64,000 bases of DNA from contig NZ_JACHNC010000001.1 in NCBI RefSeq assembly GCF_014205215.1, forward strand, positions 6,196,501 to 6,260,500, given 5' to 3'. The notes below the pieces were generated by a model. The model did not search any database. It was not told the origin of the DNA and saw nothing but the letters and a program-made list of their open reading frames with translations. Positions 34,060 to 41,238 of the stretch are shown here, in pieces (position 1 is the first letter of the stretch; each line of letters opens with the position of its first letter). This DNA comes from Actinoplanes lobatus (GTDB taxonomy: Bacteria; Actinomycetota; Actinomycetes; Mycobacteriales; Micromonosporaceae). A program made the translations under genes and the position numbers.

Positions 34060-34065
34060 TATAGC
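34060..34065 (+). promoter_or_regulatory. Possible -10 element of a leaderless transcript
   Basis: TATAGC ends 8 bases before the GTG at 34074, with no ribosome-binding site in between (CTGTTGCG). This spacing would place the transcription start at or next to the GTG. A clear -35 element is not visible. Confidence 0.3.
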
Positions 34066-34073
34066 CTGTTGCG

Positions 34074-34376
34074 GTGAGCAGTGACTTCGCGTTCTGGAAG
34101 GCCGGTAGCGGCAACCCGGCGGAGATTTACGACGCCCTGGCCGAGGGGGCCGCCGACGCGCTCGAGCCGCATCCCGACGTCGCGGTCTTCCGGGGCGAGC
34201 TTCTCGGGCGCTGGCCCGATCTGGCCGACGTGCTCGAGCCGGGCGACGGCCCCGGCGATCGGTACGTGCTGCTGACCCTGCCTCTGCGGATGCTCAGCTA
34301 CCTCGACGGCATCTTCGAACTCGCCGGGAAGTACGAGCTGCACGGCTACAGCGGCGTGGCCGGCGAGCCGTTCTAG
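34074..34376 (+). CDS. Small acidic hypothetical protein
   Basis: The 100-residue protein begins (GTG) with SSDFAFWKAGSGNPAEIYDAL and continues FRGELLGRWPDLADVLEPGDG and YVLLTLPLRMLSYLDGIFELA. It is acidic and soluble, with a two-layer alpha/beta feel. Related small proteins of unknown function occur widely in actinomycetes ('DF.FW....P.EIY..L..G....L.P...V..F'). There is no partner gene: the next gene is convergent, with a dispersed inverted repeat between. A leaderless transcript is suggested by a -10-like hexamer close to the start. Function unknown; some immunity-protein families look similar, but I see no toxin gene. Confidence 0.7.
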   Translation: MSSDFAFWKAGSGNPAEIYDALAEGAADALEPHPDVAVFRGELLGRWPDLADVLEPGDGPGDRYVLLTLPLRMLSYLDGIFELAGKYELHGYSGVAGEPF

Positions 34377-34387
34377 AACTTCGTGGT

Positions 34388-34613
34388 CAAGGTCCGCGCT
34401 CCACTTCCGGCTTCCTATTTGGTACGCCTGACCTCGCCCCGCCTCATCAGGGCCGTCCCGTCCGGTCGGCGCGATCCTGCTGCCCGCTTGGGCCTGTGCC
34501 GCGCCCGCCGGGCGTAGATCGGTGTTCGGGTGAGCGCGCGCCGACCGGGCGGGACGGTCCTGATGGGATCGGAACGGCCTGGCACGTACCGGAAAAGGAA
34601 GTGAGACGCGGAC
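34388..34613. repeat. Dispersed intergenic repeat, inverted pair (BIME-like)
   Basis: Two copies of a ~100-130-base repeat lie head to head. The minus-strand copy (about 34513 down to 34388) and the plus-strand copy (about 34517-34613) share GCGCCGACCGG-CGGGACGG, then CCTGATG, CGTACC, GGAA.. and CGCGGACC. A third copy lies at 51522-51653. The pair fills the gap between two convergent genes, ending 11-12 bases from each stop, so it probably serves as a transcription terminator. Confidence 0.75.
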
Positions 34614-34623
34614 CCCGCCGGAC

Positions 34624-35016
34624 TCAATCCGCGGTGTGGCGCAGCAGCAGCCACGCGTCCGCGGGGAAGAGACGGCTCGCGATCGCCCAGGCGACGCGGC
34701 CGTAGTACGGGCGGGCCTCGGTGGCGTCGACGATCCGGGGATCCGCCATCCGGTGATCGGCGCCCTTCCAGCGGATCACGCAGCCGCCGGCGGCGATCAC
34801 GTTGCGGACCCAGTTGGTGCGGGCGCCCCACGGCAGGTTGATCACGAAGCCGTCCGGGGTGGTGGTGATCGCGATCGGCACCCGCAAGTCGCGGCCGCTC
34901 ACCCGGCCCCGGTGGTGGACCACCGCCCAGAGCGGAATGAGGCGCCGCCCGGCGAGCACCCGGACGGCCGGAGCGGTGGTACGTGCGAAACGCCAGGACG
35001 TCGTAGAGGTCGTCAT
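34624..35016 (-). CDS. Deazaflavin (F420)-dependent nitroreductase-like protein (DDN/DUF385 family)
   Basis: The 130-residue split-barrel protein has the family sequence GRRLIPLWAVVHHRGRVSGRDLRVPIAITTTPDGFVINLPWGARTNWVRNVIAAGGCVIRWKG. The W.RN...AGG motif contacts the deazaflavin phosphate in Ddn-type enzymes. Members reduce quinones or nitroaromatics with F420H2 at the membrane face. It stands alone, convergent with the small acidic gene. Its physiological substrate is unknown. Confidence 0.88.
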   Translation of the reverse strand: MTTSTTSWRFARTTAPAVRVLAGRRLIPLWAVVHHRGRVSGRDLRVPIAITTTPDGFVINLPWGARTNWVRNVIAAGGCVIRWKGADHRMADPRIVDATEARPYYGRVAWAIASRLFPADAWLLLRHTAD

Positions 35017-35065
35017 GCCGCTGATCGTCCGCTGCGGGAGGGTGGGTTCGCGTCCCGGTGACCCG

Positions 35066-36103
35066 TCAGCCGGGATGGCGGAATTCCGTCATGCGCAGCG
35101 CGTAGGCCACCGCGTCGGTGCGGCCGCGGGCGCCGATCTTGCGGTACAGGTTGGCGAGATGGCGTTCCACGGTGTGCACCGCGATGCCCAGCTGACGGGC
35201 GATCTCCGTGTTCGAGTCACCCGCCGCGAGCAGGCGTAGCACGTCGGTCTCGCGCGGGGTCAGGGTGGCGGGCGCGATGGACGGGCGGTGGACCCGGCCG
35301 TGTGTCACGAAGTCGGTGACCAGTTTCAGGTCGGCCGCCGGGCTTTCCATGAACAGCGTCGGGGTGGATCCGGGCAGCTCCACCAGTTGGGCGTCGGGCA
35401 GGCCCGCGGCCATGCGCCGGGCCACCTCGACCGGGATCTGTTCGGCGCTCTGCCGGTGCAGGACCAGGGCGGGCGCCCGGACCCGGGCCAGCTCGGCGGT
35501 CACGTCGATATCCCGGGCGGCCTCGAACCAGGCCTTCGCGACGGGCGCGCTGGTGGCCGTACGAAATGCGTCTGCCGTGAAACGGCCGGAAGGCGCGGCA
35601 TCCCAGCCGAGCCAGGCCGTGGCCGCGGCGTCCGCGAACAGGCTCCAGTCCTGCTCGACCAGCGACAACAGCGCCTGGGTCTGTGCCGGAAGCATCGCCT
35701 CCCGCATGCGCGGCGCCCCGCCGAACAGCACCAGCCGCTCGACCCGCTCGGGCTCGCGGGCGGCGAACGCGATCGCGGTCGCCACCGAGTGGTAATAGCC
35801 GAACAGGGTGGCCCGCCGGATGCCCGCGTGATCGAGGACGGCCCGCAGATCCCGCAGGTGCGCGTCGACACCGAGATCATCGAGGTCGACGCGGCGGTCG
35901 GAACTGCCGGTGCCGCGACCGTCGTAGAGGACGACAGTCAGATGTTTGGCCAGGCCGAGGTAGGCGGCCCGCACCGCCGGGATGCGCCACTGGGCGAGAA
36001 TGTTGCTCAGCGACGGCATCCAGACGAGTGCGGGCCCCTGCCCGAAGACCTGAAAACCCAACGTCACACCATCATCGGTACGGGCGAAGCGCAGGTCCTC
36101 CAC
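35066..36103 (-). CDS. Alpha/beta-hydrolase-like sensor fused to a LuxR-type DNA-binding domain (catalytic residues lost)
   Basis: The 345-residue fusion has an alpha/beta-hydrolase fold (about 1-270) followed by a LuxR helix-turn-helix (about 280-335: LTPRETDVLRLLAAGDSNTEIARQLGIAVHTVERHLANLYRKIGA in order). The nucleophile elbow, normally GxSxG, reads G102-Y-Y-H-S106, so Ser is replaced by Tyr. The acid site reads HRQSAEQIPVE where 'HG..D..VP' is usual, and the catalytic His position reads GSTPTLF. All three catalytic positions therefore seem lost. It probably senses a small ligand in the old active-site pocket and regulates transcription. The DNA target is unknown. Confidence 0.85.
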   Translation of the reverse strand: MEDLRFARTDDGVTLGFQVFGQGPALVWMPSLSNILAQWRIPAVRAAYLGLAKHLTVVLYDGRGTGSSDRRVDLDDLGVDAHLRDLRAVLDHAGIRRATLFGYYHSVATAIAFAAREPERVERLVLFGGAPRMREAMLPAQTQALLSLVEQDWSLFADAAATAWLGWDAAPSGRFTADAFRTATSAPVAKAWFEAARDIDVTAELARVRAPALVLHRQSAEQIPVEVARRMAAGLPDAQLVELPGSTPTLFMESPAADLKLVTDFVTHGRVHRPSIAPATLTPRETDVLRLLAAGDSNTEIARQLGIAVHTVERHLANLYRKIGARGRTDAVAYALRMTEFRHPG

Positions 36104-36113
36104 GCGCCCAGTA

Positions 36114-36458
36114 TCACTCCCCGTCGACGCGTGCCTGAATGGACTCGGCGATCCGCTTGATGCGCCGCAGCCTGGCGTCCCATGCCGATCCGACCGCCGC
36201 GAGCTGCGCCACGGCCCTGGCGAGCTGGGCGTCGTCCACCCGATATCGCCGCTCCCGGCCCTCGGCCGTGCCGTGGACCAGCCCGGCCCGGTCGAGGACG
36301 GCCAGATGTTTGGCGACCGCCTGGCGGGTGACCGGAATCCGCTGGCTCAGCGTCGTCGCGGTGCCGGCGCCGTCGGCCAGCAGCAGGTCGAGCATCCGGC
36401 GGCGGGTGGGGTCGCCGATCGCCGCCCACAGGTCGTCGTCGACGGTCGCCGTGCTCAT
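36114..36458 (-). CDS. ArsR-family transcriptional repressor
   Basis: The 114-residue winged-helix protein begins MSTATVDDDLWAAIGDPTRRRMLDLLL. The recognition segment is IPVTRQAVAKHLAVLDRAGLVHGT, with the wing GRERRYRVD. No metal-binding Cys cluster is present. The type that pairs with an SRPBCC (AHSA1) gene, as here, lacks metal sensing. Its start overlaps the SRPBCC stop by ATGA. Two 15-bp palindromes (GCAACC-NNN-GGTTGC) upstream of the SRPBCC gene are the likely operators of this two-gene operon. Confidence 0.92.
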   Translation of the reverse strand: MSTATVDDDLWAAIGDPTRRRMLDLLLADGAGTATTLSQRIPVTRQAVAKHLAVLDRAGLVHGTAEGRERRYRVDDAQLARAVAQLAAVGSAWDARLRRIKRIAESIQARVDGE

Positions 36459-36916
36459 GGACTCACCCGCAGCGTGGCGACGTAGGGGGCGATCCGCGCC
36501 AGGAAGTGGCCCCAGCCGGCGACGTGGTCCTCGTACTCGTGCTGGAGAACCGCCTCCGACCAGCCCATCTCCCGGAAGCCGGTCTCGGTCATCCGCAGCA
36601 GGGTGCCGTCGCCGGAGGCGGTCAGGTCGAAGGTGACCAGCAGCGAGTTGCCGGCCGTGGCGGTCTCGCCCGCCGGATGGGTCCAGCGGAACGAGAACGT
36701 CTCCGGCGGCCGCGCGTCGACGACGGTGAACTGGACGGTCGTCCCGCCGGCGTTGCAGTCCCCGAAGACGATGTGCCCGGTGGACCCCGGCGCCGGGTCG
36801 TAGTGTGCGTCGTCGGGCCACCACTGCTTGACGTGATCCGGGCTGCTCACCACGTCGAAGACGATCTCGGGCGCGGCCTCGATGAAGATCTCGCGTTCGA
36901 TGGTTCCGTACTCCAT
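36455..36916 (-). CDS. SRPBCC/AHSA1-domain protein
   Basis: This 153-residue START-like fold protein has EIFIEAAPEIVFDVVSSPDHVKQWWPDDAHYDPAPG at the start, the mid strand GHIVFGDCNAGGTTVQFTVVDARPPETFSFRW and a C-terminal helix LQHEYEDHVAGWGHFLARI. It follows the AHSA1 pattern of small hydrophobic-ligand binding. AGGAGG lies five bases before ATG 36916. It is the first gene of an operon with the ArsR repressor. One operator palindrome lies directly upstream of the ribosome-binding site, and a second lies within the end of the preceding gene. Ligand unknown. Confidence 0.9.
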   Translation of the reverse strand: MEYGTIEREIFIEAAPEIVFDVVSSPDHVKQWWPDDAHYDPAPGSTGHIVFGDCNAGGTTVQFTVVDARPPETFSFRWTHPAGETATAGNSLLVTFDLTASGDGTLLRMTETGFREMGWSEAVLQHEYEDHVAGWGHFLARIAPYVATLRVSP

Positions 36917-36927
36917 GACATCCTCCT

Positions 36928-36942
36928 GCAACCTTTGGTTGC
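36928..36942. promoter_or_regulatory. Putative ArsR operator 1 (GCAACC-TTT-GGTTGC)
   Basis: A perfect 6-bp inverted repeat with a 3-base centre, immediately upstream of the SRPBCC ribosome-binding site. An identical-type site lies 45 bp further upstream. Confidence 0.75.
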
Positions 36943-36950
36943 GTGTCACG

Positions 36951-38222
36951 TTACCCCTCGGTGTGGTGACCTGCAACCGATGGTTGCGCTTTGCGGACGG
37001 TGCGACGGGCATCCCGCCAGGCGATCAGGGCGGTACGCCAACGGGGCGAGACGACCGGCGATCCCTGACGCCGCGTTCGTAGCTGGGCGATGAGCCAGGG
37101 CGGTGCGGCGGCCTGCTCGATCGCCGCGCTCTTGCTGAGCAGGCCCCCGGTCCGCAGCGCGTGACGGCCCCGGGCCATCGAGGTGAGACCGAGGTCGGCG
37201 ATGACCGGATCACACCAGATCCACGGCCGGCGTGCCGCCCACGCCCAGTACCCGGTCAGCTCGGCGCGCGCGGCGTCCCGGACCGCGTCGCCGGACATCG
37301 GCGGGAACAGCTCTCGCGGTGGCCGGCCGAACACCGCGTACCCGTGCCGGACCAGCTCCGCCCTGCTGATCCCGGACAGGACGCGCTGGACAAGAAGCCC
37401 GTGGGTCCAGGTCGGATGCCGCACGTCCACGGCGGTGAGCCGTTCCACGTCGACGTAGACGCACCCGAGGTTCGTGCCGTCGAAGGCCGAGTCGACCTGC
37501 CGGTGCAGGGCGGTGAGCGCCGCCTCGCGCGCATCGGTCACCGGCCCGTCGACCACGGCGACCAGATCCAGGTCACTGACTCCGGGCCGGTAGTCGCCGG
37601 TCGCCAGCGATCCCGCCACGTACAGACCGATGAGCCAGTCCAGGCCGGCCAGCAGCCGCCCGAATTCCGCCAGCGCGGGAACCTCGCTGATCGCGGCGGC
37701 CACCTGCTCGGGCGGGGGAGTGGCGTCGACCCGTAGCCGGTCTGTTCCGGCCGGGATCAGGGCGCATCGCCGGCGGTAGTCGCTGAGCCGCCGGGCGACC
37801 GTCTCCGGGGAGTCGTCCGGGCGGCGGACCGCCTCACCACCGCACCCGGGACAGACCTCGAACCGCCCGGCCCGCCCGCAGGCCCGGCACATGCGGCGAG
37901 TCGTCAGGCGGTCCGTCGCCTCGGTGTCGTCCAGGATCAGCTCGACGACGTGGCAACCCATCGCCAGCAGAACCGCGATGACCGGCGGGCTGGGCGACGC
38001 GGTCCAGAAGACGAAACCGGCGGCGGTGTCGAACTCGTGCAGGCGGCGTGTCAGGGCGTCGGCCAGCCCCTCCTCGGACGGCGTACCGGTCATGAAACGT
38101 GTGGCGTCGCGAGGAGAGATGCAGGGTGACCCACGACGGCTCGCGAGGAGCTCGGCGGTCTCCACGGTCGCCGCGCCGGGTGGTCCGAAGAGTGCGAATC
38201 TGGTTGCCCGCGGTTGATCCAC
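36951..38222 (-). CDS. Degenerate adenylate-kinase-like domain fused to an aminoglycoside-type nucleotidyltransferase
   Basis: In this 423-residue protein, residues 1-165 look like an adenylate kinase. The loop FGPPGAATVE sits where GPPGAGKGT would be (P-loop Lys and Gly lost). The LID is retained as MCRACGRAGRFEVCPGCGGEAVRRPDDSPETVARRL, with four Cys (112, 115, 124, 127) for zinc. Residues 190-420 are a polymerase-beta-type nucleotidyltransferase with LIGLYVAGSLATGDYRPGVSDLDLVAVVDG (GS motif 204-205, Asp217 and Asp219), followed by an AadA/DUF4111-like helical domain (RHGYAVFGRPPRELFP, TGGLLSKSAAIEQA). The intact second active site suggests transfer of an AMP group to a drug or other substrate. 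The first domain may only bind a nucleotide. Confidence 0.82.
   Translation of the reverse strand: MDQPRATRFALFGPPGAATVETAELLASRRGSPCISPRDATRFMTGTPSEEGLADALTRRLHEFDTAAGFVFWTASPSPPVIAVLLAMGCHVVELILDDTEATDRLTTRRMCRACGRAGRFEVCPGCGGEAVRRPDDSPETVARRLSDYRRRCALIPAGTDRLRVDATPPPEQVAAAISEVPALAEFGRLLAGLDWLIGLYVAGSLATGDYRPGVSDLDLVAVVDGPVTDAREAALTALHRQVDSAFDGTNLGCVYVDVERLTAVDVRHPTWTHGLLVQRVLSGISRAELVRHGYAVFGRPPRELFPPMSGDAVRDAARAELTGYWAWAARRPWIWCDPVIADLGLTSMARGRHALRTGGLLSKSAAIEQAAAPPWLIAQLRTRRQGSPVVSPRWRTALIAWRDARRTVRKAQPSVAGHHTEG
36973..36987. promoter_or_regulatory. Putative ArsR operator 2 (GCAACC-GAT-GGTTGC)
   Basis: The same palindrome as operator 1 with a different centre, 45 bp away (centre to centre). 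It falls inside the last codons of the upstream nucleotidyltransferase gene, so that gene's 3' end doubles as control region. Confidence 0.7.
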
Positions 38223-38303
38223 GCCTCGATGATGCCGGAATGGCCGATTGCCCGGCCACGCCGCCGGCCGCAGCGGTCGATCCTCGAAGCGGGTTGACCG
38301 GCG

Positions 38304-39131
38304 TCAGCTCTCCGCGGGGCGGGTGGGCGGCCAGACCAGGGCGTCGTCCGGGATGCCGGTGCGGCACAGCGCCCGCTGGTCCCGGCCGGGGATGTGCCGG
38401 CTCGCGGCGACGACGAGGCGGGCGACCTCGATCGCGCCATGAGCCTGGAAGTGGGTGTTGTCGACGACCCCGTCCGGGTAGTTGGGTGACTCGCCCGCGT
38501 CCAGCCACAGGAAGTAGTCCTTGGTGGCCTCCGGGCCCAGCTCTCCCCACAGGGCGAACGACAGGTCGGTCAGGTCGATCAGCGGGGTACGGGTCGTGGC
38601 GGCGAGATCTCGCATGGCCGCCGGGTATTCGCCGTGGGACAGGTACGGCGTCCCCTCCGCGGTGAACCGCCGCCGCTCCACCGGAGTGACCAGGATCGGG
38701 GTGGCCCGGGCCGCGCGTGCCCCGTCCAGGTAGAGCCGCAGGTAGTCGTGGAAGGTGGTCCACGGCTCGGTGTACCTGGCCGGATCCGCCGTCTTGGAGT
38801 CGTTGTGGCCGAACGAGACGAGCAGGACGTCGCCGGGGCGGATCGCGGCGAGGATGCGGTCGAGCCGTCCCAGGTCCACGAAGCTCTTCGAGCTGGCGCC
38901 GGAGAGCGCCTCGTTCACCACCCGGATGTCGTGACGCAGGAACACCGGCAGGGCCTGGCCCCAGCCGGCCCGGGGGTGGTCGGCGACCGCATAGGTGGCG
39001 GCCGTCGAGTCGCCGGCCACGAAGACGGTGGGGCGGGGGCGCCCGGCGGCGGCCGGTGCGGCGAGTCCGAGGGGGCCGGCGATCGCGCCGCCTGCGGTGG
39101 CGCGGAGCAACGTTCTGCGATCGATGGTCAT
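38304..39131 (-). CDS. Tat-exported SGNH hydrolase (rhamnogalacturonan acetylesterase-like)
   Basis: The 275-residue protein has a Tat signal (MTIDRRTLLRATAGGAIAG, cleaved near AAPAAAG). SGNH block I is VFVAGDSTAATY with Ser42, then RVVNEALSGASSKSF (Gly), VSFGHNDSKTADP (Asn block) and a terminal DNTHFQAHGA with the Asp/His pair. The spacing fits rhamnogalacturonan acetylesterases (CE12), which remove acetyl groups from pectin side regions outside the cell. A near-perfect LacI-type palindrome stands 32 bases upstream of the start, consistent with sugar-responsive control. No other pectinase gene is present in the window. Confidence 0.9.
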   Translation of the reverse strand: MTIDRRTLLRATAGGAIAGPLGLAAPAAAGRPRPTVFVAGDSTAATYAVADHPRAGWGQALPVFLRHDIRVVNEALSGASSKSFVDLGRLDRILAAIRPGDVLLVSFGHNDSKTADPARYTEPWTTFHDYLRLYLDGARAARATPILVTPVERRRFTAEGTPYLSHGEYPAAMRDLAATTRTPLIDLTDLSFALWGELGPEATKDYFLWLDAGESPNYPDGVVDNTHFQAHGAIEVARLVVAASRHIPGRDQRALCRTGIPDDALVWPPTRPAES

Positions 39132-39162
39132 GGCGTCACATTCAATCAACCGCAGTCGATTC

Positions 39163-39178
39163 AGGCAAGCGCTTTCCT
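39163..39178. promoter_or_regulatory. LacI-type operator upstream of the SGNH esterase gene
   Basis: AGGCAAGCGCTTTCCT is palindromic except for one pair (AAGCGCTT core). The location, 32 bases upstream of the minus-strand start (39131), and the core resemble LacI/GalR-family operators that govern polysaccharide-degradation genes. Confidence 0.6.
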
Positions 39179-39243
39179 GCAGGTCGAAGCTGTGAATGTG
39201 CGGGAGTCGAGGGCCGGGGCGGCGGCCGGGCGCCGAATTTGGC

Positions 39244-39675
39244 ATGATCCGCCGGGTGATTCGTGTCTATTCGTTGTTCGCCCTGATAAATCTGATCCTC
39301 ATCGTCGTCGCGCTGATCGACTGCCTGTCCACCGACGAGGTGCTGATCCGGGCGCTGCCGCGGGTCGTCTGGGTGCTGCTCATCCTGCTGTTCTCGCCGA
39401 TCGGCGCGATCGTCTGGTTCGTCGCCGGCCGCCCGCCGCGCCCGGTTCGGCTGAGCAACGGCACCACCTGGCGTCCCGGCAGCGGTTTCCCGGAGAGCGA
39501 GCGCCCGAGGCGTTCGGCGGCTCCGGACGACGACCCGGAGTTCCTTCGCGATCTCGCCGCCCGGCATGCCCGGGAGAAGGCCGAGGATCAGCGGCTGATG
39601 AAGGACTGGGAGGCCGACCTGCGCCGCCGCGAGGAGGATCTGCGCCGCCGTGAGGGTGGCGAGAAGACCGGCTGA
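39244..39675 (+). CDS. Small membrane protein with PLDc_N-type domain and charged coiled-coil tail
   Basis: The 143-residue protein starts at ATG 39244 (MIRRVIRVYSLFALINLILI). It has two helices (about 5-27 and 37-60), with LIDCLSTDEVLIRALPRVVWVLLILLFSPIGAIVWFVAGRP, the pattern of the phospholipase-D nuclease N-terminal (PLDc_N) membrane domain. There is no catalytic HKD motif. The C-terminal 60 residues are highly charged and helical (EDQRLMKDWEADLRRREEDLRRREGG) and likely form a coiled coil in the cytoplasm. Homologues are usually uncharacterised. A strong hairpin follows the stop. Confidence 0.85.
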   Translation: MIRRVIRVYSLFALINLILIVVALIDCLSTDEVLIRALPRVVWVLLILLFSPIGAIVWFVAGRPPRPVRLSNGTTWRPGSGFPESERPRRSAAPDDDPEFLRDLAARHAREKAEDQRLMKDWEADLRRREEDLRRREGGEKTG

Positions 39676-39682
39676 CCCCGCG

Positions 39683-39725
39683 GGGCCGGCGGGCGGCAGT
39701 TCGGGTTCTGCGCGCCCGCCGGTCC
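39683..39725. terminator. Bidirectional terminator hairpin
   Basis: GGGCCGGCGGGCG pairs with CGCCCGCCGGTCC (one G-U pair), and the loop adds GCAG/CTGC pairing around TTCGGGTT. It lies between two convergent genes ending at 39675 and 39748. Confidence 0.75.
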
Positions 39726-39747
39726 GGTTGGGTGACTGTGGTGCGAT

Positions 39748-40023
39748 TCAGGCGCAGACCCAGTCGACGCACGCGAGTGAGCGCAGCCGGGGGACGTTCG
39801 CGAAGGCGAGGGCCCGGCTGGCCGTGGGGAGCACGCCCGTGTCGTACCCGTACTTGACGGGGGCGGGGCGGGACTGCTGCGGGTTGGCGGTCTGCGGGCC
39901 GGAGGCGGCGCCGCCCTGCAAGCCGGACGGCGGCGGGGATGCCAGCGCCGGGCTCGCGGCCAGTGCTCCTCCCGCCAGGGCGAGAACGATCAGGCCGCCT
40001 CGAACTGTGCCTCGGGTGCTCAT
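39748..40023 (-). CDS. Small secreted protein of unknown function
   Basis: The 91-residue precursor has a clear signal peptide (MSTRGTVRGGLIVLALAGGA, cleavage near SPALA-SPPPS). The mature part of about 60 residues is Pro/Gln/Gly-rich at first (GPQTANPQQSRPAPVKYGYD) and ends RLRSLACVDWVCA, where two cysteines four residues apart near the C-terminus may form a small disulfide loop. AAAGGTGG lies upstream of the ATG (spacing about 8). The upstream 130 bases are unusually A+T-rich for this genome and should hold the promoter. I do not recognise the family. Confidence 0.75.
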   Translation of the reverse strand: MSTRGTVRGGLIVLALAGGALAASPALASPPPSGLQGGAASGPQTANPQQSRPAPVKYGYDTGVLPTASRALAFANVPRLRSLACVDWVCA

Positions 40024-40154
40024 CGTGTGCCACCTTTCATAGCCTGGTCGGCTGCCGCGGACCTCGCGGCGCGGTCCATTCTGCGCGTAACACCCCAGAA
40101 AGTGCAAAACGGGCATAAAGTCGCATAAAGGCGGCAAAAACATCAAAAGATCGG

Positions 40155-40631
40155 TCAGGTACGGCCGAGGCGCTCCTGAGCCTCCCGCAGCGACCTCTCG
40201 TACGGCACCCAGTCGGCCAGCCGCACCGGGAACCCGTCCCGTTTCAGCCGGGTGACCACCGCCGGATCGTCGTCGACGACCACCGCGATCGTGGCCGTGG
40301 ACGCCAGTCGCCGCAGCCGGTCGCTCTTGTAGTCACGGGCCGGCCGGCGATCCGTCTCCGGGCGCATCAGCAACCGTCCCTCCGGCAGGCCGTGCTCGGC
40401 GAACCACCGCTCGGTCACCATCCGCAGATGCTCGGGGCGCCCGGTCAGCCACACGAGATCGTGGTCGTGCGCGTATTCATGAACCAGATCGACGCCGGGC
40501 GCGAGCGGCCGGTCCCGGCCGGCCGCCGCGAAGAACGCCGCCCAGTTCTTCGGCCGGCGGGCCACGTGGCGCAGCCGGTGCCGCACGTCGGCGACCACCC
40601 CGTCCACGTCGAAGACCGCCAGCGGCCTCAT
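40155..40631 (-). CDS. HAD-superfamily phosphatase (polynucleotide-kinase-phosphatase-like)
   Basis: This HAD-fold protein of 158 residues (from the second ATG, 40631; five more from 40646) has the nucleophile motif LAVFDVDGVVADVRHR (Asp8, Asp10). Motif II is HDLVWLTGRPEHLR, a Lys lies in RDYKSDRLRRLA, and motif III is TIAVVVDDDPAV. The absence of a large cap and the 'D.DG..AD..HR' start resemble the phosphatase domain of polynucleotide kinase/phosphatases and related small HADs. There is no adjacent kinase gene. Substrate unknown. Confidence 0.85.
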   Translation of the reverse strand: MRPLAVFDVDGVVADVRHRLRHVARRPKNWAAFFAAAGRDRPLAPGVDLVHEYAHDHDLVWLTGRPEHLRMVTERWFAEHGLPEGRLLMRPETDRRPARDYKSDRLRRLASTATIAVVVDDDPAVVTRLKRDGFPVRLADWVPYERSLREAQERLGRT

Positions 40632-40731
40632 CCGGTGCCCAACCATCCGGGCATGCTACGTCAGGCCGAGATCGTCACAGCGAATATTGTGGTCTGTCAT
40701 CAATCGGCGCCCGTGGAGGCGTTTACCTGCC

Positions 40732-41238
40732 GTGACGTTCGAAGAGTTCGTATCCGCCCGCCTCGGCACCCTGGTGCGCTACGCGACCGTGGTCACGTGG
40801 GATCCGCACCTGGCCGAGGACATCACCCAGAACGTGCTGGTCCGCGCGCAGGCACGCTGGGCGCGTATCAGCCGCATGGACGCGCCGGAACTCTACGTGA
40901 AGCGCATGGTGGTCAACGAGTTCCTGTCCTGGCGGCGGCGCCGGGCGGCTCAGTCGATCCCGCTCGCCACCGACACGCTGGCCGGGCACCTGCCCGAGGC
41001 GCCCGACCCCAGCGTGCAACGTGACGAGAGGGACGCCATGTTGCGCCTTGTCGCCACCCTGCCACCACGGCAGCGTGCGGTCATCGCGCTGCGCTTCTAC
41101 GAGGACATGGCGGTCGACCAGATCGCGGAGGTACTCGGATGCCGAACGGTCACCGTCCGTACCCATCTCATGCGTGCGCTGGCCGCGTTGCAGAACGCCC
41201 TGCCCGCGCCGCTCGTGACCACGGGGGAGAAGCCGTGA
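40732..41238 (+). CDS. SigE-family RNA polymerase sigma factor
   Basis: The 168-residue ECF-type sigma factor starts at GTG 40732 (TFEEFVSARLGTLVRYATVVT), the common SigE-family N-terminus, with GGAGG twelve bases before. Region 2 is DPHLAEDITQNVLVRAQARWARI and region 4 is LPPRQRAVIALRFYEDMAVDQIAEVLGCRTVTVRTHLMRAL. Its stop overlaps the next gene by GTGA. The following membrane protein is therefore likely its anti-sigma-like partner, although it lacks a zinc-binding anti-sigma motif. Confidence 0.92.
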   Translation: MTFEEFVSARLGTLVRYATVVTWDPHLAEDITQNVLVRAQARWARISRMDAPELYVKRMVVNEFLSWRRRRAAQSIPLATDTLAGHLPEAPDPSVQRDERDAMLRLVATLPPRQRAVIALRFYEDMAVDQIAEVLGCRTVTVRTHLMRALAALQNALPAPLVTTGEKP

